Assembly (NCBI GenBank): GCA_903868285.1
Contig: CAIPUP010000426.1
Span: 1 to 7,087, forward strand
Source: an uncultured beta proteobacterium
Lineage (GTDB): Bacteria > Pseudomonadota > Gammaproteobacteria > Burkholderiales > SG8-39
Direction: 5' to 3'
Length of the DNA: 7,087 nt
A program made the translations under genes and the position numbers. Shown piece after piece: positions 1 through 6,325 of the stretch; position 1 is the first letter of the stretch; every line of letters begins with the position of its first letter. The notes under the pieces are model-generated. The model searched no databases. It worked only from the letters and a program-made list of their open reading frames with translations, and had not been told where the DNA came from.

Positions 1-786
1 CGCTTCTATCAGATCCGCCGCATGGACTGGCTGGCACGGCATGGCCTGATCCCGGCCTGGCGCGGCCTGCGACAGTTCACCGTGGCACTGGAGGGACGGC
101 TGCGTCCGTCACGCCGGCGCGGCAGTTTTCCGGCAACGCGCGCTGACCAGATGCTGGACATGCAGGGGCTGGACCGCTACAAGCACCTGCTGGCGTTCTA
201 TACCGACGACGAAAAACAACCGCTGCTGACACCGGCGCTGCGCGAGGCCATCGGACAGTCACAGACCTCGGATTATTTACGCCAGCATTTCCCCGGCCAG
301 CATGGTCAGGTACAAGACATCCTCAACGCCTATCTGCGACTGGATCTGGAAACCTATCTGCCCGAGGACATCCTGTTCAAGGTCGATATCGCCAGCATGG
401 CCAACTCGCTGGAATGCCGTTCGCCGTTTCTTGATCATGAACTGATCGAGCTGGGCTTCTCACTGCCCGGACACTACAAGCTGACCAGCGGCGGACGACA
501 TAAACATCTGCTCAAGCAGGCGTTTCGCGACTGGCTGCCCGAGGGCTTCATGGATCGGCCGAAGAAGGGCTTCTCGGTGCCGCTGGGACGCTGGCTCAAG
601 GAAGATCTGTCCGAGATGCTGCGCGATCTGCTGCTGGGGCAGAAAACCCTCGCGCCATGGATACGCCAGGAAGTGGTGGAGCGATACGTCAACGAGCATG
701 TCTCCGGCCAGGCCGGACACGGCATGCGTCTGTGGCCGCTGTTGGTGCTGGCTCTGTGGGTACAGCGCTTCGAGGTAAGTATTTGA
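1..786 (+). CDS. Asparagine synthase-like amidotransferase, C-terminal part (5' truncated)
   Basis: The reading frame is open from base 1 (RFYQIRR before the first ATG at 22) to TGA at 784-786, giving 261 visible residues. The gene therefore starts outside the window, and the internal ATG at 22 is not its start. This is the C-terminal part of the ATP-dependent synthetase domain of AsnB-type enzymes. The family signature lies at about 358-438 (LPEDILFKVDIASMANSLE, then CRSPFLDHE), followed by the RPKKGFSVPLGRWL block near 560-597. Family members use ammonia from an N-terminal glutaminase domain, not visible here, to amidate an adenylated carboxylate. In polysaccharide loci such paralogs are usually not housekeeping asparagine synthases: they include uronic-acid amidotransferases of O-antigen clusters and the amidotransferase of exosortase/PEP-CTERM loci. 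Which applies here is undecided. An 81-base gap separates it from the downstream decarboxylase gene on the same strand. Confidence 0.9.
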   Translation, partial: RFYQIRRMDWLARHGLIPAWRGLRQFTVALEGRLRPSRRRGSFPATRADQMLDMQGLDRYKHLLAFYTDDEKQPLLTPALREAIGQSQTSDYLRQHFPGQHGQVQDILNAYLRLDLETYLPEDILFKVDIASMANSLECRSPFLDHELIELGFSLPGHYKLTSGGRHKHLLKQAFRDWLPEGFMDRPKKGFSVPLGRWLKEDLSEMLRDLLLGQKTLAPWIRQEVVERYVNEHVSGQAGHGMRLWPLLVLALWVQRFEVSI

Positions 787-801
787 GGCAAGCATTGGAA
801 T

Positions 802-825
802 GCATGTGGCGGTTGCACTGCATGC
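802..825 (+). repeat. Imperfect hairpin in the gap between the amidotransferase and decarboxylase genes
   Basis: GCATG at 802-806 pairs exactly with CATGC at 821-825. The stem can extend inward by two G-U pairs and one G-C pair (807-809 with 818-820), leaving an 8-base loop. No T-run follows, so it is not a classical intrinsic terminator. It overlaps the candidate promoter and the sequence shared with the gap before 3817. It may be chance, since GCATGC is self-complementary. Confidence 0.3.
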
Positions 826-840
826 GTAAGGCAAGATACT
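813..840 (+). promoter_or_regulatory. Candidate sigma-70-like promoter for the decarboxylase gene
   Basis: TTGCAC at 813-818 could be a -35 box (3 of 6 to consensus) and GATACT at 835-840 a -10 box (4 of 6), with a 16-base spacer. Transcription would start near 847, leaving a leader of about 20 bases that includes the ribosome-binding site. The match is weak, and the gene could equally be read through from the upstream amidotransferase gene. Confidence 0.25.
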
Positions 841-856
841 ACGCAAGAAATAACGC

Positions 857-861
857 AAGGA
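857..861 (+). promoter_or_regulatory. Shine-Dalgarno site of the decarboxylase gene
   Basis: AAGGA lies six bases before the ATG at 868. It is the clearest ribosome-binding site in the window and supports that start. Confidence 0.7.
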
Positions 862-867
862 ACAACG

Positions 868-1806
868 ATGTCAAAAATACTGGTGACCGGTGGCGCAGGC
901 TTTGTTGGCTCGCATCTGTGCGAGCGTCTGATTGAACGCGGCGACGACGTGCTGTGTGTTGATAACTACTTCACCGGATCCAAGCGCAATGTCGAGCATC
1001 TGCTGTCGAATCCTCGCTTTGAGCTGATGCGACATGACGTGACCTTCCCGCTTTATGTCGAAGTCGACCGGATTTTCAACCTGGCCTGCCCGGCCAGTCC
1101 TGTGCATTATCAAAAGAACCCGGTGCAGACCACCAAGACCAGCGTACATGGCGCGATCAACATGCTGGGACTGGCCAAACGCGTCGGTGCGCGCATTCTG
1201 CAGGCCTCCACCAGTGAGGTGTATGGCGATCCGACCGAGCATCCGCAGACCGAAGCCTACTGGGGCAACGTCAACCCAATCGGTATTCGTGCCTGCTATG
1301 ACGAGGGCAAACGCTGTGCCGAAACGCTGTTCTTCGACTATCACCGCCAATACGGCGTTGAAATCAAGGTCGCGCGTATTTTCAACACCTATGGGCCGCG
1401 CATGCATCCAGACGATGGGCGTGTCGTCAGTAACTTCATCGTCCAAGCCCTGCGTGGCGAGGACATCACCCTGTATGGCGACGGCAGTCAGACACGCTCG
1501 TTTTGCTTTGTATCCGACCTGGTAGACGGACTGATGAAACTGATGGATTCACCGGTCGCACTGACCGGGCCGGTGAACCTGGGCAACCCCACGGAATTCA
1601 CCATCCGGGCATTAGCCGAGCGGGTGCTGGCCCTCACCGGCAGTCGATCCAAGCTGATTTTCCAGCCCCTGCCACAGGATGATCCAAAGCAACGTCAACC
1701 AGACATCGCCCTGGCCGACAGCGCGCTGGGCTGGTCACCCACGATTGGCCTGGATCAGGGCCTCAGCAAGACCATCGACTACTTCCGCGGCATCATCCAG
1801 CGCTGA
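868..1806 (+). CDS. uxs: UDP-glucuronate decarboxylase (UDP-xylose synthase)
   Basis: The 312-residue product is a complete short-chain-dehydrogenase/epimerase-fold enzyme. It should convert UDP-glucuronate to UDP-xylose and CO2 in the cytoplasm through an NAD-bound 4-keto intermediate. The NAD-binding glycine motif TGGAGFVG is at residues 7-14, the catalytic STSEVYG segment at 114-120 (Ser116, Glu117), and the Tyr-x3-Lys pair is Tyr144/Lys148 in RACYDEGKR. Blocks typical of this subgroup, rather than dTDP-glucose dehydratases, follow: NPIGIRACYDEGKR (136-149), ARIFNTYGPRMHPDDGRVVS (169-188), GDGSQTRSF (204-212), VNLGNP (236-241) and the DDPKQRQPDI region (271-280). The length is that of bacterial and soluble eukaryotic forms without a membrane anchor. 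A good Shine-Dalgarno site supports the start. The gene ends 11 bases from the stop codon of the opposing glycosyltransferase gene. A product with 4-keto specificity (as in ArnA) is less likely. Confidence 0.93.
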   Translation: MSKILVTGGAGFVGSHLCERLIERGDDVLCVDNYFTGSKRNVEHLLSNPRFELMRHDVTFPLYVEVDRIFNLACPASPVHYQKNPVQTTKTSVHGAINMLGLAKRVGARILQASTSEVYGDPTEHPQTEAYWGNVNPIGIRACYDEGKRCAETLFFDYHRQYGVEIKVARIFNTYGPRMHPDDGRVVSNFIVQALRGEDITLYGDGSQTRSFCFVSDLVDGLMKLMDSPVALTGPVNLGNPTEFTIRALAERVLALTGSRSKLIFQPLPQDDPKQRQPDIALADSALGWSPTIGLDQGLSKTIDYFRGIIQR

Positions 1807-1817
1807 CCTGCGGCCTG

Positions 1818-2954
1818 CTAACGCATCAGGTACTGCATGGCGTTCTGCACCCGCAAACGAAACGCCAGGGCAGAAAACTGCGCCAGATGTTGCGATGCGG
1901 ATTCTGTCATCAGCAACGGTGCCGCCGCAGTCCGGGCAGCACAGAGCCGCGCCAGCAAGCGCGAGAAATCCTGTGCGCCATCGATGCGCGGATCGGTGAA
2001 GAAATATCCCGACACGCCATCGATCACGGTTTCGTCGAATGGCGCTGCGCGTACTGCCAGTACCGGCGTGCCCATTACCTGTGCTTCGATCAGATTCAGT
2101 CCCAGTGCCTCACGCTCGGGCAGGCCGGACATCACGTAATCCAGCTGCGGATAAATCAGCGCCGGGTCCGGCTGAAAGCCCCAGAAACGCACCCGCTCAC
2201 CCAGCGGCAACAACGCCCGCTTCAGATCTCTGACCGAGGCGTAACCTCCAGCACCGAACACCTCGATATTGACCTGCGGATGACGCTGTAGCACCGGCAT
2301 CAGCAACTTGAACATCAGCGGAAATTGTTTGATCGGTGTCAGTCTAGAAACCAGCCCGATGGTAATGCCCGGTTTTTTCTCGAACGCCAGCTGGCCACGA
2401 ATACGCAACGGTTCTATCCAGGAAAACACCCGGTCACGAAACTTGCGGCGGTCCCAGTCAAACTCGCTAGTCCTGACCGGCAGCCCAGGCTGTGGCGCGT
2501 GATGTGCCAGATCCGCAATACCCAGCATGGGGAATGGCAAGACCTGCGCATAGTCCTGCCGCAGCAGTGTCTGGCGCACATATTCCGACACTGGAAATAT
2601 CGCCTTGTAATGTGCCAGGCCCTGCAGCTTGCGCCCGTCCATAGGCATGTGCACGAATCCACCCAGGGCAAAGCGCGCAGCAATCGGCTGCGCCATATCG
2701 GCCGGCAAAACCGTCTGGGTGACCACCACCGTGGTCTGTTGCGGAATCAGCGCGGCAATCTCGCTCGAATGATCGAACGTGATCAACTCGGACTGCGCCA
2801 TGCCGAGCCGACTCCAGAATTTGGCACGTCGATCGACGATCAGGCAGACCTGCCACCCCAGTTCCCGCAGGGCGCGGGTAAAAAACCGGGTATAAATCTC
2901 CCCGCCGCCAATCTGGCGCTGCCAATTGACCTGCACACAAACTGGCTGACTCAT
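1818..2954 (-). CDS. Glycosyltransferase, family 4 (GT-B fold)
   Basis: The 378-residue product is probably a cytoplasmic or membrane-associated retaining glycosyltransferase that uses a nucleotide sugar. The first Rossmann strand and the glycine-rich acceptor-side loop are at residues 5-19 (VCVQVNWQRQIGGGE). The second domain opens at about 197 with ITIGLVSRLTPIKQ (Arg204 and Lys209, the usual phosphate-contacting pair). The GT4 E-x7-E motif is intact as Glu282 and Glu290 in PEREALGLNLIEA, followed by GTPVLA. I chose the ATG at 2954 because the family's first strand begins just after it. The frame stays open upstream to an ATG at 3035, but the 27 extra residues match no family feature and would run through the divergent promoter region. 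No strong ribosome-binding site is visible. The donor is unknown; UDP-xylose is one possibility given the neighbour. There is no transmembrane segment. Confidence 0.85.
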   Translation of the reverse strand: MSQPVCVQVNWQRQIGGGEIYTRFFTRALRELGWQVCLIVDRRAKFWSRLGMAQSELITFDHSSEIAALIPQQTTVVVTQTVLPADMAQPIAARFALGGFVHMPMDGRKLQGLAHYKAIFPVSEYVRQTLLRQDYAQVLPFPMLGIADLAHHAPQPGLPVRTSEFDWDRRKFRDRVFSWIEPLRIRGQLAFEKKPGITIGLVSRLTPIKQFPLMFKLLMPVLQRHPQVNIEVFGAGGYASVRDLKRALLPLGERVRFWGFQPDPALIYPQLDYVMSGLPEREALGLNLIEAQVMGTPVLAVRAAPFDETVIDGVSGYFFTDPRIDGAQDFSRLLARLCAARTAAAPLLMTESASQHLAQFSALAFRLRVQNAMQYLMR

Positions 2955-2963
2955 GATTGACGC

Positions 2964-3011
2964 ATCCGTGAGCCAAGACAAATGGCCACGATCAGATGCT
3001 GTCGCACGGAT
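2964..3011. repeat. Inverted repeat in the divergent intergenic region
   Basis: ATCCGTG at 2964-2970 is the exact reverse complement of CACGGAT at 3005-3011, separated by 34 bases. With a one-base bulge the arms gain two more pairs (2962-2963 with 3013-3014). The repeat lies between the divergent starts at 2954 and 3036, where an operator could act on both genes. Arms of seven bases could arise by chance in about 80 bases, so support is weak. A TTGACG at 2957-2962 could be a rightward -35 box, but no good -10 box follows. Confidence 0.25.
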
Positions 3012-3035
3012 TGCTTTCGCAGAAATTTCAAGCAC

Positions 3036-3779
3036 ATGAACAGAATCTTACGCAGTTTCCTCAAGCGCATTTCACCCAGGGTACAAGGTCGGATTTCACG
3101 TCATGGCACCGCCACAAGAAAAACACCTGTCACACTCGATGCGCTTGTGCAACAACACTTTTGCTCACTGTCTGAGGAGGCACATCCTTGTCGGGTCACG
3201 CTGCATCATGCGCTGACACTACTGCAGGGCAAACCCGCGGTGATACTGGAAACCGGCTCATCCGCCTGGGGAACCAACAGTTCCATGCTGATGGATGCCT
3301 ACGTCAACAGCTTTGGTGGCGCGTTTCATTCCGTCGATACCAGACTCGAACCCATGTTTCAGTTGCGACAAACCTGCACCGCACGCAGCACCTTCCATTG
3401 CGATGATTCAGTGGCATTCCTGAAAAAATTCCTGGCCCAGCCACCGCTGGCAGCCAGCGGACGGCACTTCGATCTCATCTATCTGGATTCCTGGGATGTG
3501 AACTGGCGCGATCTTCTGCCCTCAGCCCTGCATGGACTGCATGAATTCCTGTCGATCCTGCCGGCGCTCAAGCCCGGCACCCTGATGCTGGTCGATGACA
3601 CGCCCAAAGATGCCAGCGTCATGGCTCGCATACAACCAAGACAGCTCAAGGAATTCAACGACTTCGTTGCAACGTTCGGCTTTGCACCCGGCAAAGGGGC
3701 TCTGATCAAGGACTACCTCGTGAAGCACGCACTGGGTCGCGAAATCGCACACGACTACCAGCTGCTGTGGCAGTTCTAG
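3036..3779 (+). CDS. Class I SAM-dependent methyltransferase-like protein of a glycan cluster
   Basis: The 247-residue product has the core of a Rossmann-fold methyltransferase. Motif I is ILETGSSAWGTNSS at residues 70-83, the acidic end of strand 2 is HSVD at 98-101, strand 4 is FDLIYLDSWD at 145-154, and strand 5 is GTLMLVDDTP at 181-190, preceded by the typical LPALKP. A GKGALIKDYL segment at 219-228 resembles the C-terminal part of small methyltransferases found beside glycosyltransferases. A role in O-methylating a sugar or capping a chain is inferred from context; acceptor and product are unknown. The first 30 residues are very basic (RILRSFLKRI and onward) and could contact the membrane. 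I prefer the ATG at 3036; an in-frame ATG at 2982 adds 18 Cys/Arg-rich residues with no family character. Neither start has a good ribosome-binding site. The next gene begins 37 bases after the stop, on the same strand. Confidence 0.7.
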   Translation: MNRILRSFLKRISPRVQGRISRHGTATRKTPVTLDALVQQHFCSLSEEAHPCRVTLHHALTLLQGKPAVILETGSSAWGTNSSMLMDAYVNSFGGAFHSVDTRLEPMFQLRQTCTARSTFHCDDSVAFLKKFLAQPPLAASGRHFDLIYLDSWDVNWRDLLPSALHGLHEFLSILPALKPGTLMLVDDTPKDASVMARIQPRQLKEFNDFVATFGFAPGKGALIKDYLVKHALGREIAHDYQLLWQF

Positions 3780-3809
3780 TGCGCAGGTCCACTGCATTGC
3801 ATGCGCTAG
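3776..3809 (+). promoter_or_regulatory. Bulged hairpin spanning a stop codon and the next gene's ribosome-binding site
   Basis: CTAG (3776-3779) and CGCA (3782-3785) pair with TGCG (3802-3805) and CTAG (3806-3809). This makes eight Watson-Crick pairs with a 2-base bulge on the left arm and a 16-base loop. The left arm contains the methyltransferase stop codon TAG (3777-3779). The right arm covers most of the only Shine-Dalgarno-like sequence (TAGG, 3807-3810) before the ATG at 3817. In mRNA it could mask that site and tie translation of the glycosyltransferase to ribosomes finishing the upstream gene. There is no T-run, so a terminator is unlikely. Confidence 0.4.
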
Positions 3810-3816
3810 GCGATCG

Positions 3817-5115
3817 ATGAAAATCCTGTTCTGTCATCCGAAGGCCTGGGGTGACGAATACCTTATGGCACAGCAACTGGCACGTCGCGGCCATCAGGTT
3901 TGCGTGCTGCAAGAGGATCGCCAGCTCGATGGCGCACGGTTCGCGCATGGCTGGTGGCAGAAGTTACGCTCAGCGCTAAGGCTGCATGCCGCACGCAAAC
4001 TGAGCCCGGATTTCCGACCCGGCGATGGACTGCAAACGCTGTGGTTCAACCCGGCCAGTGGCCTGGAAAAACTGCTCACCCTGCCACTGGACCGTCTGGT
4101 GCGGCGCTCACCCTATCGCGGCAATATCGGCCATCGCATGTGGTTGATTCATGCAGCGCTGCTGCAGTTTCAACCCGATGTGGTGATCGCCTGCGAAGGC
4201 TTCAGTTACGGCGCTCCGGCCGCTCTGCTCAAACGCCTCGGACTGATGCAATCCGCGCTGGTGGTGCAATTCATCGGCGGCGACCTGGTGGATGAACCAC
4301 GCGCCGAATGCGGTGTCCGACGTACGCCCGTCAGCCGCTGGCTATATCAGCAGATACATCAAAGCGCCACCTTGTTAAAGCCTGTATCGCCGATGCTGGG
4401 AGAAATCCTGCGGAGCGAAGGCGCTACAGCAGATCGCATCCGTGTTCTGCCATCCAATCTCGGAGAGTTTGTTCCGCAGACGCTGGCACTGTTAACAAAG
4501 GATCGCGCAGCCATCAGTCAGGAAATCCGCGTCCGGTACGACATTGCCGCCGATGCGCCACTGATCATCTCGCTGAGCAATAACCAGAAGGGCAAGGGCC
4601 TGCAAATACTGGCCCAAGCCTGGCCGGCGCTGCAGGCGGCACATCCGGACTATCACTGGTTGCTGGCCGGGCCCACCAACGACTGGTTCGAGCGCGAGCT
4701 GCGACCCTTGCTGGGCGCCGCCCAGGGCATCACCTTCACCGGCCGGCTTTACGGCGAGGATGTGTTCCGCCATCTGGCAGCGGCCGATGTGCTGGTCAAT
4801 CCGACCCTGGCCGATGGATTGAACCTGGTCAGCGTCGAAGCTGCCAGCGTCGGCACACCCTCCATCGTCACCGACAAGGCCGGCGTCGCACACTGGATCA
4901 CACAGCATGCCGCAGGCAGGGTAATTCCAGCGCATGACCCGCTGGCGCTGCGCGAAGCCGTGATGCAGTTCTTTGAACAGCGCGACCACACAGACCACAG
5001 CATCCACACCCGCTGCCAGACCCTGGCCGCCGGATTCCAGGTCGATGTGCTGGCCATACAGCTGGAGCAGGTCCTGGCCGAGGCCATTGCAATCCATCGC
5101 CACTCGCGACAATAG
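3817..5115 (+). CDS. Glycosyltransferase, family 4 (GT-B fold)
   Basis: The 432-residue product looks like a complete GT4 enzyme. The N-terminal acceptor domain begins with strand MKILFCHPKAWGDEYLMAQQ and the helix LARRGHQVCVL. Residues 118-128 (FQPDVVIACEG) and 149-156 (VVQFIGGD) are further Rossmann strands, and KPVSPMLGEILRSEG (188-202) leads to RIRVLPSNLGEF (207-218). The donor domain starts near 249 (LIISLSNNQKGKGLQIL, with Lys258 and Lys260), continues with WLLAGPTND (281-289) and ITFTGRL (305-311), and ends in the C-terminal helices. The nucleotide-sugar motif reads ADGLNLVSVEA at 332-342, so Asp333 stands where the family normally has the first Glu of E-x7-E; Glu341 is kept. The start ATG has a weak TAGG six bases upstream, inside a possible hairpin. 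It probably shares a transcript with the methyltransferase gene. Donor and acceptor are unknown. Confidence 0.85.
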   Translation: MKILFCHPKAWGDEYLMAQQLARRGHQVCVLQEDRQLDGARFAHGWWQKLRSALRLHAARKLSPDFRPGDGLQTLWFNPASGLEKLLTLPLDRLVRRSPYRGNIGHRMWLIHAALLQFQPDVVIACEGFSYGAPAALLKRLGLMQSALVVQFIGGDLVDEPRAECGVRRTPVSRWLYQQIHQSATLLKPVSPMLGEILRSEGATADRIRVLPSNLGEFVPQTLALLTKDRAAISQEIRVRYDIAADAPLIISLSNNQKGKGLQILAQAWPALQAAHPDYHWLLAGPTNDWFERELRPLLGAAQGITFTGRLYGEDVFRHLAAADVLVNPTLADGLNLVSVEAASVGTPSIVTDKAGVAHWITQHAAGRVIPAHDPLALREAVMQFFEQRDHTDHSIHTRCQTLAAGFQVDVLAIQLEQVLAEAIAIHRHSRQ

Positions 5116-5148
5116 CAATCCAGCGCAGACAACGCCTCCGTAGAGAGG

Positions 5149-6225
5149 TCAGCGCAGTTGTTGCATGACTGCCTGCACCACCTGTTGCACCGGGATGTCC
5201 TCGGTGCAGTGCTTGCGCGGTTGGCTGCAGGCGGTCAGATAGCACGGCGCGCAGGACGGCAGCGGCTCCGCACTTATCACCACGGTATTGGCATAGGCTA
5301 GCGTTCTGGCGTCGTGATAGCCCGAGAACACCACCAGCACCGGTGCCGCGAATGCCGCAGCGGCATGACTAATGAAACCCTCCACGGTCAGCGTGAGCCT
5401 GGCGCGTGACAACAGGTACAGACTGTCGCGCAAAGGAAGGCCGCGCATATCGATCAGCCCCGCGCAGGCGTGTGCAGCAGTCAATTCAGCGCCGTGCGAT
5501 AGCAAGGGCTCCTTGGCATCGCCGATCTGCAGCCAGGTCGTCTGACCACAGGTCGCCGTCACCACGGCCTGCATGCGATCGACCCGCCAGTCCTTGAGTA
5601 CACGAAAGCCACTCTCGGCATTGGCGGTGGCCTTGATCACACTGAACGATGGCGGCAAGCTGGCAAAACGTTGCGCATAGTGCCGTTGTTCATCGGCAGA
5701 AAAAAATAGTTGTGGCGTGATCGTTTCCAGTGACGCCAGCATCGCGCTGCGACCGACCGGGTAGTCCGGCAGCATCTGGCGCAACCAGCGGCCGGCATAG
5801 CTCTCGACATAGGGTCTCCAGGGCAGGGTACCCAGCACCCATTTCTCCAGCCCGACGCAAATCACCTGACTGCCGCGCAGATACTTGGCTGCACTCTTGA
5901 GCAGACTGCGTCGCAATCTGGGCATGCGCTGATAGTCCAGATTGCAGCAAACCAGCGGATTGGATACAAACAGCGCCGGATACTTGGAAAACACGATCGC
6001 CCTGACCGGGCCGCGTTCACGTGCCAGTGCTGCGATCACCGCCGTGATGGCCAGCGTATCGCCGAGGCCCGAGCTATAGACGCGGTAGACGAACACCAGC
6101 CCGTAGCGGGCCATGCACCACTGCAACAACCACCGCAATGGTGAAACAAGGCCATATCCGAGCCATTCGATGTAGCGATGCAAAAGTTTCAAATCACGGG
6201 CAGCCAGAAGAGAGTCGCTACGCAA
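5149..6225 (-). CDS. Glycosyltransferase family 9 (heptosyltransferase-like)
   Basis: The 358-residue product resembles ADP-heptose:LPS heptosyltransferases and other GT9 enzymes, which work at the cytoplasmic face of the inner membrane. The N-terminal motif YRVYSSGLGDTLAITAV (47-63) carries Asp56, matching the catalytic aspartate of WaaC-type enzymes. The C-terminal half has DMRGLPLRDSLYLLSRARLT (259-278) and then VEGFISHAAAAF with APVLVVFSG (281-301), the family's nucleotide-sugar site. At that site Glu282 replaces the usual Asp. Four cysteines close the protein (325, 328, 333, 340), a pattern common in this family's tail. The start is uncertain: no ATG occurs before codon 38 (6114). I gave the TTG at 6225, but TTG codons at 6192 and 6183 or the ATG at 6114 are possible, and none has a clear ribosome-binding site. 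Residues 12-36 are hydrophobic and basic and look like real protein. It may transfer a sugar other than heptose. Confidence 0.78.
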   Translation of the reverse strand: MRSDSLLAARDLKLLHRYIEWLGYGLVSPLRWLLQWCMARYGLVFVYRVYSSGLGDTLAITAVIAALARERGPVRAIVFSKYPALFVSNPLVCCNLDYQRMPRLRRSLLKSAAKYLRGSQVICVGLEKWVLGTLPWRPYVESYAGRWLRQMLPDYPVGRSAMLASLETITPQLFFSADEQRHYAQRFASLPPSFSVIKATANAESGFRVLKDWRVDRMQAVVTATCGQTTWLQIGDAKEPLLSHGAELTAAHACAGLIDMRGLPLRDSLYLLSRARLTLTVEGFISHAAAAFAAPVLVVFSGYHDARTLAYANTVVISAEPLPSCAPCYLTACSQPRKHCTEDIPVQQVVQAVMQQLR

Positions 6226-6325
6226 AGCGGCGCGGGTAAACTCGGACAGTGACTTTACCTTGCAGCCTACCGATTATGACGCGACCCATGACCTTCCCTT
6301 CGCGTTCCCACACTGGCAAGCATCG
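6226..6325. other. Divergent intergenic region between the GT9 and GT4 genes
   Basis: About 100 bases separate the two divergent starts. I see no convincing promoter. GATTAT at 6272-6277 could be a rightward -10 box, and CATAAT on the minus strand (from about 6279) a leftward one, but neither has a recognisable -35 partner. Both flanking reading frames stay open into this gap (leftward to a stop at 6274-6276, rightward from at least 6215), so either protein may start further upstream than annotated and overlap the other's leader. Confidence 0.4.

Noticed and set aside
808..819. Sequence resembling the RfaH-recruiting ops element (GGCGGTTGCACT)
   Set aside because: It differs at the conserved A after GGCGGT and at a later T, lies between two genes rather than in a long operon leader, and has no JUMPstart context.
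460..858. Minus-strand open frame of 132 codons opposite the amidotransferase gene
   Set aside because: It is fully antisense to a gene with clear family motifs and its translation has no recognisable domain. Long antisense frames are expected in GC-rich DNA.
871..1446. Minus-strand open frame of 191 codons opposite the decarboxylase gene
   Set aside because: It is a shadow of a strongly conserved enzyme gene, with no ribosome-binding site or domain features.
1806..1831. Weak inverted repeat (ACCTG and CAGGT) between the convergent stops
   Set aside because: Five pairs with a 16-base loop and no T-run on either strand; not a credible terminator.
2325..2960. Plus-strand open frame of 211 codons opposite the first GT4 gene
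   Set aside because: Composition is rich in Gln, Arg and His, as expected of a reverse-complement shadow, and the minus strand holds the full set of GT4 motifs.
4492..5118. Minus-strand open frame of 208 codons opposite the second GT4 gene
   Set aside because: It lies under the conserved donor domain of the plus-strand protein and shows no motif of its own.
5121..5161. Repeated CAGCGCAG and a small CCTC/GAGG hairpin in the convergent gap
   Set aside because: An 8-base repeat and a 4-pair stem are within chance for this composition, and there is no T-run to suggest termination.
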